DNA of 58,815 bases from Lentilactobacillus dabitei (GCF_019061365.1 NZ_JAHPPD010000004.1:1-58815); one strand, 5' to 3'; shown: positions 30,374 through 39,478, counted from the first letter of the stretch. Program-made: numbers and translations. The notes: a model not told the origin generated them from the letters alone.

Positions 30374-32203
30374 ATGTTATTTAAAATTTCATTATCAGGT
30401 GTCAAATCTCGGTGGAAAGACTACCTGGTCCTTTTTTCAGGCATGATGATCACCACTGCCATTTTCTACATGTTCGAGGCCATCTCGACCAATGATAAGT
30501 TCACCACCAGTAGTCCGGTTGGTCAGAATGCCAAATTTGTCTTCATTTTTGGGTCAATTCTATTGGCAATTATTACACTGGTGTATGTGTTCTACGCCAA
30601 CAACTTTTTGATGAGTATGAGAAAACATGATTATGGTCTCTTCATGATGCTGGGAGCCAAGTCAAAGGTCATCAGCAAGTTAATTATTTTGGAAACTTTA
30701 GTGATTGGGTTGGCTTCTACTTTTGTTGGCATTATCCTGGGAGTTGGGTTTACCAAAGGACTCAGTGGCCTATTGAGTAGCCAAATCCATGTTTCATTAA
30801 CTAACTTTTCTGCTTTTTATATGCCAGCCGTGTGGGCAACCTTGATTTTGTTTTTGGTGTTGTTTGTAATCGCCGGGTTGGTCAACGCCCGAACTTTCAC
30901 GAAGACATCTGCTCTTAATCTGTTACGGTCTAATCAAGAAAGTGACTGGAAAGATCCAAAGAAACGGACGCTTTTCGTTCAAGCCGTTGGCGGATTAGTC
31001 TTGCTGGCGATCGGTTATTACGCTATGTATGATATTAATCACCTTCAACTGTTGGCAATCGGGATTGGGTTAATTACCATTGTCCTTGGTACCTATTTTG
31101 TGTTCAATTCCTTCTTTGTCATGATTTTGGAAGCCGTTCAACGCTCAAACACCAGCTACAAAGGTCTTAACAACTTTACAATTTCTCAGTTAAAGTTTAG
31201 AATTCGTGACTATACGAAGATTCTTTCAGTCGTTTCGTTACTGTTTGCTTTGGCACTCGGGGCAATTACGGTTGGAATTGGTTTTCAACGAATGGTACCG
31301 ATGATGGCCGCCGGTAACAATGCCTATGCGGTTGGTCTGACTAATCCATCTCCTAAAATGAAATCATTAGTTGGCGACATTGACGGGAAGGCTCAGGTCA
31401 CTTATCAGCAAAAAGTTGATCCCGGAAGCAAAAGTGTTTATTATCGGGCAAGTCAGTTTGAAGCGCAGCCATTCAAATACGCTCACTTTACCAATCAGGC
31501 CCAGTTAAAATCAAAAATTGATAATGCCAGTCTGACTCAACTGAAAGACCGCGCATCCACAGCCTATGCCGGCCTTAACAATTTACAGGCACCGTTAACC
31601 AGAAATTTACGGATTAGGCTGGTTTCTGATACCACTTTTAATCGGATTAATGCCAAGGCCAATACTTTGTTATTAGTTCGGGTAAATGACATGGATGCGG
31701 CTGCCACGACGCTTTCAAAAATTACCAATCTCCAAACCCGGCAATACGGCAAGAAGGTCAGTGAAGGTCTTGGCGTTGGTGGGGCGTATGAAACCTACCA
31801 GCTACTGAAGGGTGTCTTTGGGAGTTTGGAATTCATGGGCATTTTCCTTGGGATTGCTTTTCTTGCAATGCTGGCCAGTTGCTTAATGTTTAAGATTTTA
31901 AGCGGGGCAGCCAGTGATAAAGCCAGGTTTGAGATGCTCAATAAGATTGGGGCCAGGAAATCCGTTCTTAATCGTTCCATTGCCGTTCAGATCCTGGGAC
32001 TGTTTATTCTTCCGGCTGTGTTAGGCATTATTGACGTGGCCTTTGGCTTACAAATGTTTATTAAGGCCAATCTGTTACACGGCGCCTATCAAACATTTGG
32101 CTGGTCGGTCCTCGGGTTTAGTATTCTCTATCTAATCTACTATGGGATTACAGTGATGATCTATAGCAAAATTGTCGTACCGAAGACAAAGGTGGAGAAA
32201 TAA
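30374..32203 (+). CDS. BceB-type FtsX-domain ABC permease
   Basis: 609 residues, about ten transmembrane helices in the BceB layout (1 + 3 ... 3 + 3). A large extracellular domain lies at about 310-465 between helices 7 and 8, which in BceB homologues recognises peptide antibiotic-lipid complexes. FtsX core regions are present at both halves. Partner of the preceding ATPase, 21 bases apart. Likely role: resistance to or sensing of envelope-active peptides; the ligand is unknown. Confidence 0.87.
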   Translation: MLFKISLSGVKSRWKDYLVLFSGMMITTAIFYMFEAISTNDKFTTSSPVGQNAKFVFIFGSILLAIITLVYVFYANNFLMSMRKHDYGLFMMLGAKSKVISKLIILETLVIGLASTFVGIILGVGFTKGLSGLLSSQIHVSLTNFSAFYMPAVWATLILFLVLFVIAGLVNARTFTKTSALNLLRSNQESDWKDPKKRTLFVQAVGGLVLLAIGYYAMYDINHLQLLAIGIGLITIVLGTYFVFNSFFVMILEAVQRSNTSYKGLNNFTISQLKFRIRDYTKILSVVSLLFALALGAITVGIGFQRMVPMMAAGNNAYAVGLTNPSPKMKSLVGDIDGKAQVTYQQKVDPGSKSVYYRASQFEAQPFKYAHFTNQAQLKSKIDNASLTQLKDRASTAYAGLNNLQAPLTRNLRIRLVSDTTFNRINAKANTLLLVRVNDMDAAATTLSKITNLQTRQYGKKVSEGLGVGGAYETYQLLKGVFGSLEFMGIFLGIAFLAMLASCLMFKILSGAASDKARFEMLNKIGARKSVLNRSIAVQILGLFILPAVLGIIDVAFGLQMFIKANLLHGAYQTFGWSVLGFSILYLIYYGITVMIYSKIVVPKTKVEK

Positions 32204-32235
32204 CGTGATGAAAAGAAAAGGTGGGACGATGTGGA

Positions 32236-32604
32236 ATGCAATTTGAATTTAACAGTTCAGAACCGATTTATCGTCAGGTTGCCGAACAGATTGAAGATGC
32301 AATTGCTTCTGGCGGATTTGAAGAAGGGGCGCAAATTCCATCGACAACCGAGATTTCAAAAGAGTTCCATATTAATCCGGCAACTGTCCTGAAAGGGATG
32401 AATATTGCCGTTTCAAAGCAGTTAATTGAAAAGCGGCGAGGATTAGGAATGTTCGTCAAGCAGGGATCCAGACAGCGGATAGTAGAAGCTAAACGCGATG
32501 GCTTCTTTGACGCGTTTATCGTTAATTTGGTTCGTGAGGCGCGTAATTTGAATATTTCTGAAGAAGAGCTACTAGATTTAGTGAAACGAGGTTATAGTCA
32601 ATGA
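32236..32604 (+). CDS. GntR-family regulator, YtrA subfamily
   Basis: 122 residues from ATG 32236 (MQFEFNSSEPIYRQVAEQI), with AAAGGTGG upstream. N-terminal winged helix (IPSTTEISKEFHINPATVLKGMNIAV; GLGMFVKQGS wing) and only a short helical C-terminal dimerisation part, as in YtrA regulators that control ABC transporter operons. It overlaps the next ATPase gene by 4 bases. Most likely represses its own operon through the palindrome at 29560-29581. Confidence 0.9.
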   Translation: MQFEFNSSEPIYRQVAEQIEDAIASGGFEEGAQIPSTTEISKEFHINPATVLKGMNIAVSKQLIEKRRGLGMFVKQGSRQRIVEAKRDGFFDAFIVNLVREARNLNISEEELLDLVKRGYSQ

Positions 32605-33479
32605 GTATGTTGGAAGTCAATCACGTCTCCAAGTCATATGGGTCCAAAAGTGTCATTGCGGATGTGAATTTAGCCTTTGAGGAAAATAAAATTTATGGGC
32701 TTTTGGGCCGCAATGGGGCTGGGAAAAGCACATTGCTCAATATTATTACCGACCGGATTTTTCCCAGTTCCGGCGAAGTTAAAATTGATTCAGAAAACGT
32801 TGCCGACAATGATTCAAAGCTCGGCTTGATGTACTTAATGAGTGAAGTTGATTTGTATCCAAATGGCGCGAAGCTTTCCCAGATTGTTAAGGACAGTGAG
32901 TTGATATATGGCGGGTTCAATCATAAATTAGCTGACAAAATGATTGCCGAATTTAAAATTGATATGGGACAAAAGTTTGGTAAATTATCGACTGGTTATA
33001 ATTCAATCTTTAAGCTAATCCTTGCACTGTGTCTGCCAGTCAAATTTGTCATATTGGATGAGCCGGTTCTTGGGTTGGATGCGAATCATCGAGAACTATT
33101 TTATACAGAATTACTTGATTCCTATGCTGACAATCCACGGACATTTATTTTGTCGACTCACTTAATTGAAGAGGTTGCCAATATTATTAGTGACGTGATT
33201 ATTCTCGATCAGGGTCGAATCATTTTAAATCAGCCGGTTGAAGATGTGTTGGCAAAGACTCATTCAGTTGTTGGCCAAAAAAATGAGGTCGAAGAATACA
33301 CGAAGGGGCTCAATGTTGTTGGTCATGATGATATGGGAAATATCCGTGCTAACTATGTTTATGGCGACCTGGATGATCGCCGGTTACCTGATACCGTTCA
33401 GCTATCTAATTTTGATCTCCAAAAACTTTTTGTCTTTTTAACTAATCAATATGAGGGGAGCAAGCGACATGAAAACTAA
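32601..33479 (+). CDS. YtrB-like ABC transporter ATP-binding protein
   Basis: 292 residues. Walker A GRNGAGKST and Walker B FVILDEPVLGLD. The signature is degenerate, LSTGYNSIFKL instead of LSGGQ, as is typical of YtrB-type ATPases paired with GntR regulators. An added C-terminal part of about 80 residues is not part of the ATPase core. It starts in the GntR gene's stop region and overlaps the permease gene by 11 bases, so the three are tightly coupled. Confidence 0.88.
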   Translation: MSMLEVNHVSKSYGSKSVIADVNLAFEENKIYGLLGRNGAGKSTLLNIITDRIFPSSGEVKIDSENVADNDSKLGLMYLMSEVDLYPNGAKLSQIVKDSELIYGGFNHKLADKMIAEFKIDMGQKFGKLSTGYNSIFKLILALCLPVKFVILDEPVLGLDANHRELFYTELLDSYADNPRTFILSTHLIEEVANIISDVIILDQGRIILNQPVEDVLAKTHSVVGQKNEVEEYTKGLNVVGHDDMGNIRANYVYGDLDDRRLPDTVQLSNFDLQKLFVFLTNQYEGSKRHEN

Positions 33480-34239
33480 GCAAGTGATTAAATATCTTTT
33501 CAAGAAGCAGCTCCCCTTGATTGGGGTGGTTTATTTAACACTAATCGCCTTGATCATTATCTTGCCATTTCTGTTGTCGGTCATCTCAGGAACCCTTTCA
33601 AGCTTCTCAATTGTGGATCAATTACGGGGAGGCTCGGTTTCGGCCGTATTTGGATTTTACATTTTCGTGATCTCGACGTTGTCATATGAGAACTTCAAAT
33701 TTCTTATTCAAAATGGCGTTTCCAGAAGCACCTTTTTTGAGGCGCAGTTAAGCGTTAACGGGTTGTTAATTTTGATTGGGAATACGTTTAATTTACTGTA
33801 CGGCTATTTATTCCTGTCGCCAATCACCGATAACGCGCCCTTTAATCTATTCACGAGGGTATATGATACCTACTTTTCGAACCCCTTCGTCAATGGGGTG
33901 CTCAACTTTGTGATGAGTGCTTTAATGCTGGTGGTTGGCTCATTGCTTGGAATGGTCATTGGTAATTTTCTGACGCTGTTTTCAAAGGTTGCGCAACGGT
34001 TAATTTTAATTATTGCCCCAATTACTGGTGGCGTTGTTCTGTTATTTATCTTTAAAGCGATGATTGATTACCGATTCCGAATGAGTTGGGTGGTCAATTT
34101 TGCGAAATTGGTATTAGGATACCAAAGCAGTGGTGCATACAATCCCTTTGCCCTGATTATCTCGTTGATCATTTTTGGCGCCATTTTGATTGCCATCACT
34201 CGGCTCTTGTTTGCGAGGAAGCAATTAAAGCGGGACTAA
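33469..34239 (+). CDS. ABC-2-like membrane permease of the GntR-linked transporter
   Basis: 256 residues from ATG 33469 after GAGGGGAG. Six hydrophobic segments by eye. No specific family motif beyond ABC-2-like membrane topology. Last gene of a five-gene operon beginning at 29600. Substrate unknown. Confidence 0.8.
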   Translation: MKTKQVIKYLFKKQLPLIGVVYLTLIALIIILPFLLSVISGTLSSFSIVDQLRGGSVSAVFGFYIFVISTLSYENFKFLIQNGVSRSTFFEAQLSVNGLLILIGNTFNLLYGYLFLSPITDNAPFNLFTRVYDTYFSNPFVNGVLNFVMSALMLVVGSLLGMVIGNFLTLFSKVAQRLILIIAPITGGVVLLFIFKAMIDYRFRMSWVVNFAKLVLGYQSSGAYNPFALIISLIIFGAILIAITRLLFARKQLKRD

Positions 34240-34294
34240 TGGTTAATTAGCCAATAAAAAACCAGTTTTCAATATATCCCGTGACCGGTTTCCA

Positions 34295-34303
34295 TGTTAT
34301 AAT
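34295..34303 (+). promoter_or_regulatory. Extended -10 promoter of ddl
   Basis: TGTTATAAT: TG, one base, perfect TATAAT (34298-34303). No clear -35, as is common for extended -10 promoters. Confidence 0.65.
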
Positions 34304-34347
34304 TAAGTTTCTGGAAACTATACGAATATACGAATAGGGTGGAAATC

Positions 34348-35481
34348 ATGGCAAAGAACAAAAAGCAACACGTTGGCTTGATCTTTGGTGGCAATTCTTC
34401 TGAGCACGATGTTTCCAAACGATCAGCCCACAACATCTTTGACGCTATGGACAAAGATAAGTACAAAGTGAGTCTCTTCTTAATGACTAAAAGTGGCTAT
34501 ATTTTAGGCAACGAGGCATCTGCAAGGGTATTCAATGGTGAACCTGAAGATGTCGTGGCCAAAGAGGAACTTGCAAAGCTTGATCACAAGAACCCACTTG
34601 CTCCGGTGATTAATTTAGGGGAAGTGTCAAATATCGACGTTTTCTTCCCAATTATTCATGGTAACTTAGGTGAAGACGGAACGATTCAAGGATTGTTACG
34701 GTTACTTCAGAAGCCATATGTTGGCACCGGCGTCTTGGGATCCGCAATGTCATTTGATAAAGACATTACCAAGAAAATCCTGCAGCTCGTTGGCGTTCGG
34801 ACGACGCATTATGAAGTCATTACGCCAATGACCAGTGAACAATATACTTATCAGAAGTTGAGTGATGAGCTTGGCAAGACATTGTTTGTAAAGCCAGCCA
34901 ATCAAGGGTCTTCGGTGGGGATTCATAAGGTTGAAAATGAAACCGACTACCTTGAAGGCGTTCGCGATGCTTTCCGTTATGACAGCAAAGTTCTGGTCGA
35001 AGAAGCTATTGAAGGGCCTGAGGAACTGGAAATTTCCGTGCTGGGGAATCATCACCCAATTGTCTCTAAAGTAGGGGCAATTAAAGTGCCGAAAAGTGAT
35101 GCATTCTATACTTATGACAACAAGTTTGTGGACGCAAGTCATGTGGAATTTGATGTTCCTGTTGATATTTCTGATCGATTAGCTGAAGAAATCACCAAGA
35201 TGGGATTGGAGACTTATCGCGCTTTGGGGCTGAAAGGGATGGCCCGAATCGACTACCTTGTTTCTCAGGATAGTGTTCCATATGTCAGTGAAGTCAACAC
35301 ATTGCCTGGATTCACCAACATTAGCTTGTATCCACAGTTATTTGCTGCTTCAGGGATTTCATACACTGAATTGATTGATCGTTTGATTCAATTGGCAATC
35401 GAAGAATTTGAACGTCAAAGTAAAATCTTATATGATTTCAAACCATTGGATCCAAAAGACCAGATTATCAAAAAGAATTAA
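34348..35481 (+). CDS. ddl: D-alanine--D-alanine/D-lactate ligase
   Basis: 377 residues from ATG 34348, 5 bases after AGGGTGG. ATP-grasp ligase (FGGNSSEHDVS, HGNLGEDGTIQGLL, VKPANQGSSVGI, SEVNTLPGFT). In the omega-loop motif AFYTYDNKF the last residue is Phe260, at the place of Tyr216 of E. coli DdlB and close to Phe261 of Leuconostoc Ddl. Phe here marks enzymes that make D-Ala-D-Lac, the basis of intrinsic vancomycin resistance in many lactobacilli. Depsipeptide activity is inferred. Confidence 0.95.
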   Translation: MAKNKKQHVGLIFGGNSSEHDVSKRSAHNIFDAMDKDKYKVSLFLMTKSGYILGNEASARVFNGEPEDVVAKEELAKLDHKNPLAPVINLGEVSNIDVFFPIIHGNLGEDGTIQGLLRLLQKPYVGTGVLGSAMSFDKDITKKILQLVGVRTTHYEVITPMTSEQYTYQKLSDELGKTLFVKPANQGSSVGIHKVENETDYLEGVRDAFRYDSKVLVEEAIEGPEELEISVLGNHHPIVSKVGAIKVPKSDAFYTYDNKFVDASHVEFDVPVDISDRLAEEITKMGLETYRALGLKGMARIDYLVSQDSVPYVSEVNTLPGFTNISLYPQLFAASGISYTELIDRLIQLAIEEFERQSKILYDFKPLDPKDQIIKKN

Positions 35482-35496
35482 TAAGTTGAATAAATG

Positions 35497-35544
35497 AAGC
35501 TGGCCGACGATGAAACAGTTTGTTTGATCGTGACCAGCTTTTTT
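35497..35544 (+). terminator. Terminator of ddl
   Basis: AAGCTGG (35497-35503) pairs with CCAGCTT (35534-35540), extended by GACGAT/ATCGT further in, followed by a T run. This rules out a start for the next gene upstream of it. Confidence 0.85.
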
Positions 35545-35559
35545 ATATGGGATGGGAAT

Positions 35560-37065
35560 ATGAATAGTGATCGATGGGTACCTTTCTTAACAATATTATT
35601 TGTTTGCGTCATGACCATGCTCAAATGGATTCAAAACGGCCTTCACAGTAGCTGGTTGTTGATGATCTTGCTGTTAATCTTTATTGGGATGTTGGGTTCA
35701 GTCATATTTATCAGCTTGCCGAGAGGGTTTAATCAACCCAAACTAACATTAAAAAAGTTGATCGGCCTGTACTTAGCGGTTATTTGGTTGGCAATTCTTT
35801 GGCTGCCACTGGGGCTGTTTGGGTTCACCAATTTTATCAAAGCCGCAATTCCAGTTTCGGGGGCAATGTTTACCTGGATTACGGTTAATCGCCAGGCGAT
35901 CATCATTTTCTTAGTGTTCTTATACATACTCGCGTTCGGGTTGACGATGAAGGTTCACAAGGTTCTAGTTATTTTACTTTCAGGAAATGAAGCCAGCTTC
36001 ATTAGAGCCCTCAAGTTAGCATGGCGGGATGATTCCTTTGGCGATTGGGTTCGCTCTTGGTTGGTAATTCTAGAAATGGTGATCACTGTTTTTGTGATCA
36101 TTACTGGCGTAACTGTCGTTAACCAATTGATATCCAATCAGATAATTTGGTTCGTTTCCAAAGGGCTCATCAATTTGGTGGTACCGTTAGTCGAATTGAA
36201 GACGATGTTGAGATTGTTTGCCAGCTCGATCCATTTCGATTGGAAGTCTGGCCGGTTGTGGTTATTTGGTGGGGCCAGCCTCTTGTTGATCACCGTCATT
36301 GGGGCCGCAAATGTTAACAATGGCCGGCAACCGCAGCCTCAAACGATTATCGTTCATCGGGGTGTCATTGATCACAACGGGACTGGGAATACGATTGCAG
36401 CGTTGAAAAAAAGTAGTCAATTTCATTTCCCATACGTCGAGATGGATATTCAAGAAACCAAGGATCATTACTTTATTTGTGCCCATGATGATACCGTTTC
36501 GATTCCTCATAAAGGTCCGCAAGAGATTAATACATTAAGTCTTAAAACGGTGAAAAAATACCATCGAGTTGAGCTGTTTGGCGATTATTTAAAGACCGCC
36601 AATCGATTAAAGCAACCCTTGATCATTGAACTAAAAGTGACCAATCAATCTGACGAACAAATGGGAACCAGGTTTGCTGATCAATATCGCGCTGGACTGC
36701 AACGGTTACCTCATCGCGTGCATTCAATCGGTTATTCATATCTCCGCCAAATTAAACGGCAACTGCCACATACTCAAGTTGGGCTGGTCACAATGCTGAA
36801 CTTTGGTGACATGTCCAAACTGAACGTCAATTTTTATACGTTAGAACATTATACGGTGAGTGACTATCTCATTCAGTCTGCTGACATCGATCAGCGGCAA
36901 ATATATACCTGGACGGATAATAGCCGGTTGGGAATGTTTCGGTCGGCAATTATGGGCGCTAATGGTCAAGTGACGGATCAAGCACAAAAGCTGGCCCACT
37001 TGAAGATCAATTTAGATCGTGATCGTTGGGTCCTCTTATTAAATTATTTGTTGGATTATCTATAA
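35560..37065 (+). CDS. Membrane-anchored glycerophosphodiester phosphodiesterase
   Basis: 501 residues from ATG 35560. Residues 1 to about 250 contain roughly seven hydrophobic helices of the GDPD membrane domain. From about 262 comes the TIM-barrel GDPD domain with His266 (VHRG), Glu294 and Asp296 (EMD) and His309 (AHDD) as metal and catalytic residues. It hydrolyses glycerophosphodiesters, possibly including teichoic acid or lipid head groups outside the cell. The ribosome binding site is weak (GGGATGGG close to the start). Single gene between ddl and tag. Confidence 0.88.
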   Translation: MNSDRWVPFLTILFVCVMTMLKWIQNGLHSSWLLMILLLIFIGMLGSVIFISLPRGFNQPKLTLKKLIGLYLAVIWLAILWLPLGLFGFTNFIKAAIPVSGAMFTWITVNRQAIIIFLVFLYILAFGLTMKVHKVLVILLSGNEASFIRALKLAWRDDSFGDWVRSWLVILEMVITVFVIITGVTVVNQLISNQIIWFVSKGLINLVVPLVELKTMLRLFASSIHFDWKSGRLWLFGGASLLLITVIGAANVNNGRQPQPQTIIVHRGVIDHNGTGNTIAALKKSSQFHFPYVEMDIQETKDHYFICAHDDTVSIPHKGPQEINTLSLKTVKKYHRVELFGDYLKTANRLKQPLIIELKVTNQSDEQMGTRFADQYRAGLQRLPHRVHSIGYSYLRQIKRQLPHTQVGLVTMLNFGDMSKLNVNFYTLEHYTVSDYLIQSADIDQRQIYTWTDNSRLGMFRSAIMGANGQVTDQAQKLAHLKINLDRDRWVLLLNYLLDYL

Positions 37066-37112
37066 TTTTGCCCCTCTTTTACGTATTTCCTATATAGGAG
37101 GTGCAATTTAAT

Positions 37113-37658
37113 ATGACAAAACGATGTGCCTGGGCGACCAAGAGCCCAGAATTGATGATTTATCATGATACAATTTGGGGTAAACCAACCAAGGAGTTAA
37201 ATGAGCTTTTCCGTGGCTTTTGTCTCGAAACGATGCAGGCCGGATTAGCATTTCAAACGGTTCTTAAATTTGAAGATGGCATGAATGAGGCCTTCCATCA
37301 CTTTTCAATTGATTATCTCGCCGGCTTGACTGATCAAGACGTTGCCCGGTTATGCGAGAATCCAAAGATCATTAGAAACCATTCAAAAATTGCCGGGATG
37401 ATTCATAATGCAAAAGTGATTCAACAAAACTCGCAGCAGTTTATTGACAATACGTGGGAACCTGTGAATTACATGCAACTGGACCACCTGTTGTCGGAAG
37501 AAGATCCTGTCCCAGATTTTCACGAGTTCACTAAACAGTTTGTGAATAGCTTCAAAAAAATGGGCTTGAAGCGAATTGGACCGGTTACGGTTTATAGCTA
37601 CTTGCAGGCGGTCGGCGTGGTTAATGACCATATTCTCCAATGCAGATTTCGGTCGTGA
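37113..37658 (+). CDS. tag: DNA-3-methyladenine glycosylase I
   Basis: 181 residues from ATG 37113, 8 bases after AGGAGGTG. Removes 3-methyladenine from alkylated DNA in base excision repair. The zinc-binding residues of Tag are present: Cys5, His18, His173 and Cys177, matching E. coli Cys4, His17, His175 and Cys179. The region FCLETMQAGLAFQTVLKF corresponds to the base-binding part, although the usual LEGAQAGLSW is altered. Confidence 0.92.
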   Translation: MTKRCAWATKSPELMIYHDTIWGKPTKELNELFRGFCLETMQAGLAFQTVLKFEDGMNEAFHHFSIDYLAGLTDQDVARLCENPKIIRNHSKIAGMIHNAKVIQQNSQQFIDNTWEPVNYMQLDHLLSEEDPVPDFHEFTKQFVNSFKKMGLKRIGPVTVYSYLQAVGVVNDHILQCRFRS

Positions 37659-37685
37659 CTTTTTGCTGTTATTGTGAAATTTTGG

Positions 37686-37714
37686 TTGATATCTGCATGT
37701 GAATATAATATGAT
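37686..37714 (+). promoter_or_regulatory. Promoter of the XRE-TPR regulator gene
   Basis: TTGATA (37686-37691), 17-base spacer, TATGAT (37709-37714). Confidence 0.7.
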
Positions 37715-37767
37715 ATCTAGGTTGTGTAGTCAGCGCATCAACTTAAAATCGGGGGTAAAAGTTAGAT

Positions 37768-38679
37768 ATGACTATGAAAATTTCCGGATCGATGATTAGA
37801 AAAGCCAGGAAGCAAAGGGGGCTCTCTCAAGTTCAACTTGCTGAAGGTATTTGTACGCAAGCAACCATCAGTGGGATCGAGACACAGAATACTTGTTCCA
37901 GTTTTGAAATTTTATGTAAGGTGTGCGACCGATTAAAATTGGATTTGACGCAGGTGACCAGTAATCCTGAGTATGGTGACAAATTATTTTCACTAATTGA
38001 TGAAAGTATGCGTCACAATCGGTTTCAAAAAGCAAATCAATTCATTAAGCAAATTTCTTTTGACAAATTAACTAGCAAGGCATCCCGAGGTCGCTACTCT
38101 TGTTACCTTGGTTACATCAACTTGTTCATTGATGACGATATGAATGAAGCGATTTACAACTTTAACGTCATGTTAACGCGATATTCAGCCACTGACTATA
38201 CCTTTTATCAAGCTTGGGCAAATTTAGGGCTGGGTCTGGCTTATCAGAATCAAGGCAAGCCGTTGCGAGCACAAGAATATATCGAAGTTAGTACCGAAAT
38301 TCTAAAGAAACTCAAGAGTGACGAAAAACAGGACCTGTTTGCAATTGTGGACTTGTATGTCAGAATTATCGACTTGTATTTAGATATTGAGAATTACGAT
38401 TGTGCGCTAGAATTAATTAAGGACATTTCAGGTAAACTCACCCAAGCTGATTTGATTTATAAATTAGATGTTTTAGCTGAACAGGAGTCCAAATGTTACT
38501 ATGCGAAAGGGCAGGTTGTCTGTGGAACCATGAAACAATTTGCTGCATTTTTTATCTCCCAACTAAGGGGAAATACTGAATTGTCTGAAAAAATCGTTAA
38601 GCATAATCAGGCGCATATTGTTGAAATAGTTAAGCAGGAATTGGCTAAAACTGAAGGATTACCAACACTCATTAAATGA
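37768..38679 (+). CDS. XRE-type HTH regulator with TPR-like C-terminal domain
   Basis: 303 residues. The N-terminal helix-turn-helix (about 6-63: SMIRKARKQRGLSQVQLAEG, TISGIE) is followed by about 230 residues of helical repeats of the TPR type. This architecture is shared with Rgg/PlcR/PrgX-family regulators that bind short peptides. Unusually Cys-rich for such a protein. No small peptide gene is evident next to it, and it is monocistronic, so its target and ligand are unknown. Its stop codon overlaps the first base(s) of hairpin repeat copy C. Confidence 0.85.
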   Translation: MTMKISGSMIRKARKQRGLSQVQLAEGICTQATISGIETQNTCSSFEILCKVCDRLKLDLTQVTSNPEYGDKLFSLIDESMRHNRFQKANQFIKQISFDKLTSKASRGRYSCYLGYINLFIDDDMNEAIYNFNVMLTRYSATDYTFYQAWANLGLGLAYQNQGKPLRAQEYIEVSTEILKKLKSDEKQDLFAIVDLYVRIIDLYLDIENYDCALELIKDISGKLTQADLIYKLDVLAEQESKCYYAKGQVVCGTMKQFAAFFISQLRGNTELSEKIVKHNQAHIVEIVKQELAKTEGLPTLIK

Positions 38680-38872
38680 GACTGCGATAATCGGCGTTTT
38701 GATCTCAGAATTTAACGAAGAGGACCAACTATTCCAAAATCAGGAATAGTTGGTCCTCTTCGTTAAATGGCCGAGATCAGCCGTTTGGCGCAGCTTTTAT
38801 CTAGGTGGCTACGACGATCCAAGTGGATGATTACGGATTGAAAATTGATATAAATCTCAGCCTTATTTGGGC
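38678..38872 (+). repeat. Interspersed hairpin repeat, copy C (full length)
   Basis: A perfect 26-base inverted repeat, 38710-38735 with 38743-38768, around a 7-base loop. An outer GATCTC/GAGATC pair (38701-38706 with 38773-38778) and further imperfect complementarity extend the stem. The right flank (to about 38872) matches copy A. A weak hairpin plus T run (about 38855-38886) follows. The remaining gap to 38998 shows nothing else. Confidence 0.88.
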
Positions 38873-38998
38873 CTGATATTTTTTTGCTGAATGGTGTTTT
38901 GAAAATCATGGCTTATCTGTCAAACCAGAATCATTAAAATTCAAATAGCTGATCCTCATGACTCCAATCAACCGACAGTGGCCACCTCAACTCATATC

Positions 38999-39478
38999 CT
39001 AAACTCGTTTACTTGGGTTCTTCGCGGGCTTATTATCCAAATCGGTTCGGACAACTAACACATCACAAATTGCGGTTCTAGTGACATACTCAGTTACTGA
39101 ACCAATCAATAACCGTTCAACGGCATTTAAACCAGTTGCGCCGATCATGATTAAATCGATGTTTAGATTCTGTGGCAAATCACGTGCAATTACAGTCTTT
39201 GGTGCGCCATATTCAATTGAGTAGTCAACGTCCTTGATGCCAGCTTGTTTAGCTTCATCAATGTACTTGTCTAGTGTTTGTTTGGCAGTATCAGTCACTT
39301 GTTCAACCATTGAGGTATCAAAACTGGAAATGTTTTGGAAAGCCCTGGTATCAACAATGTGAACAAGGTGAAGTGATGCATCATTTCGTTTTGCAACTGC
39401 AACGCCTTTTTTGAAAGCTAACTCCGCTTCGTAGGAACCATCAACGGGAACTAGAATTTGTTTGTATTGTTGTAACAT
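38999..39478 (-). CDS. Universal stress protein (UspA family)
   Basis: 159 residues from ATG 39478. Single Usp domain with ILVPVDGSYEAELAFKKG at the start and the ATP-binding pattern GATGLNAVERLLIGSVTEYV (G-2x-G-9x-G-S) near the end, so an ATP-binding type. Role in stress survival is known only in general terms. Own promoter upstream. Confidence 0.93.
   Translation of the reverse strand: MLQQYKQILVPVDGSYEAELAFKKGVAVAKRNDASLHLVHIVDTRAFQNISSFDTSMVEQVTDTAKQTLDKYIDEAKQAGIKDVDYSIEYGAPKTVIARDLPQNLNIDLIMIGATGLNAVERLLIGSVTEYVTRTAICDVLVVRTDLDNKPAKNPSKRV

Noticed and set aside
35494-35559. Upstream extension of the GDPD protein
   Set aside because: The extension would run through the ddl terminator; the ATG at 35560 lies right after it.
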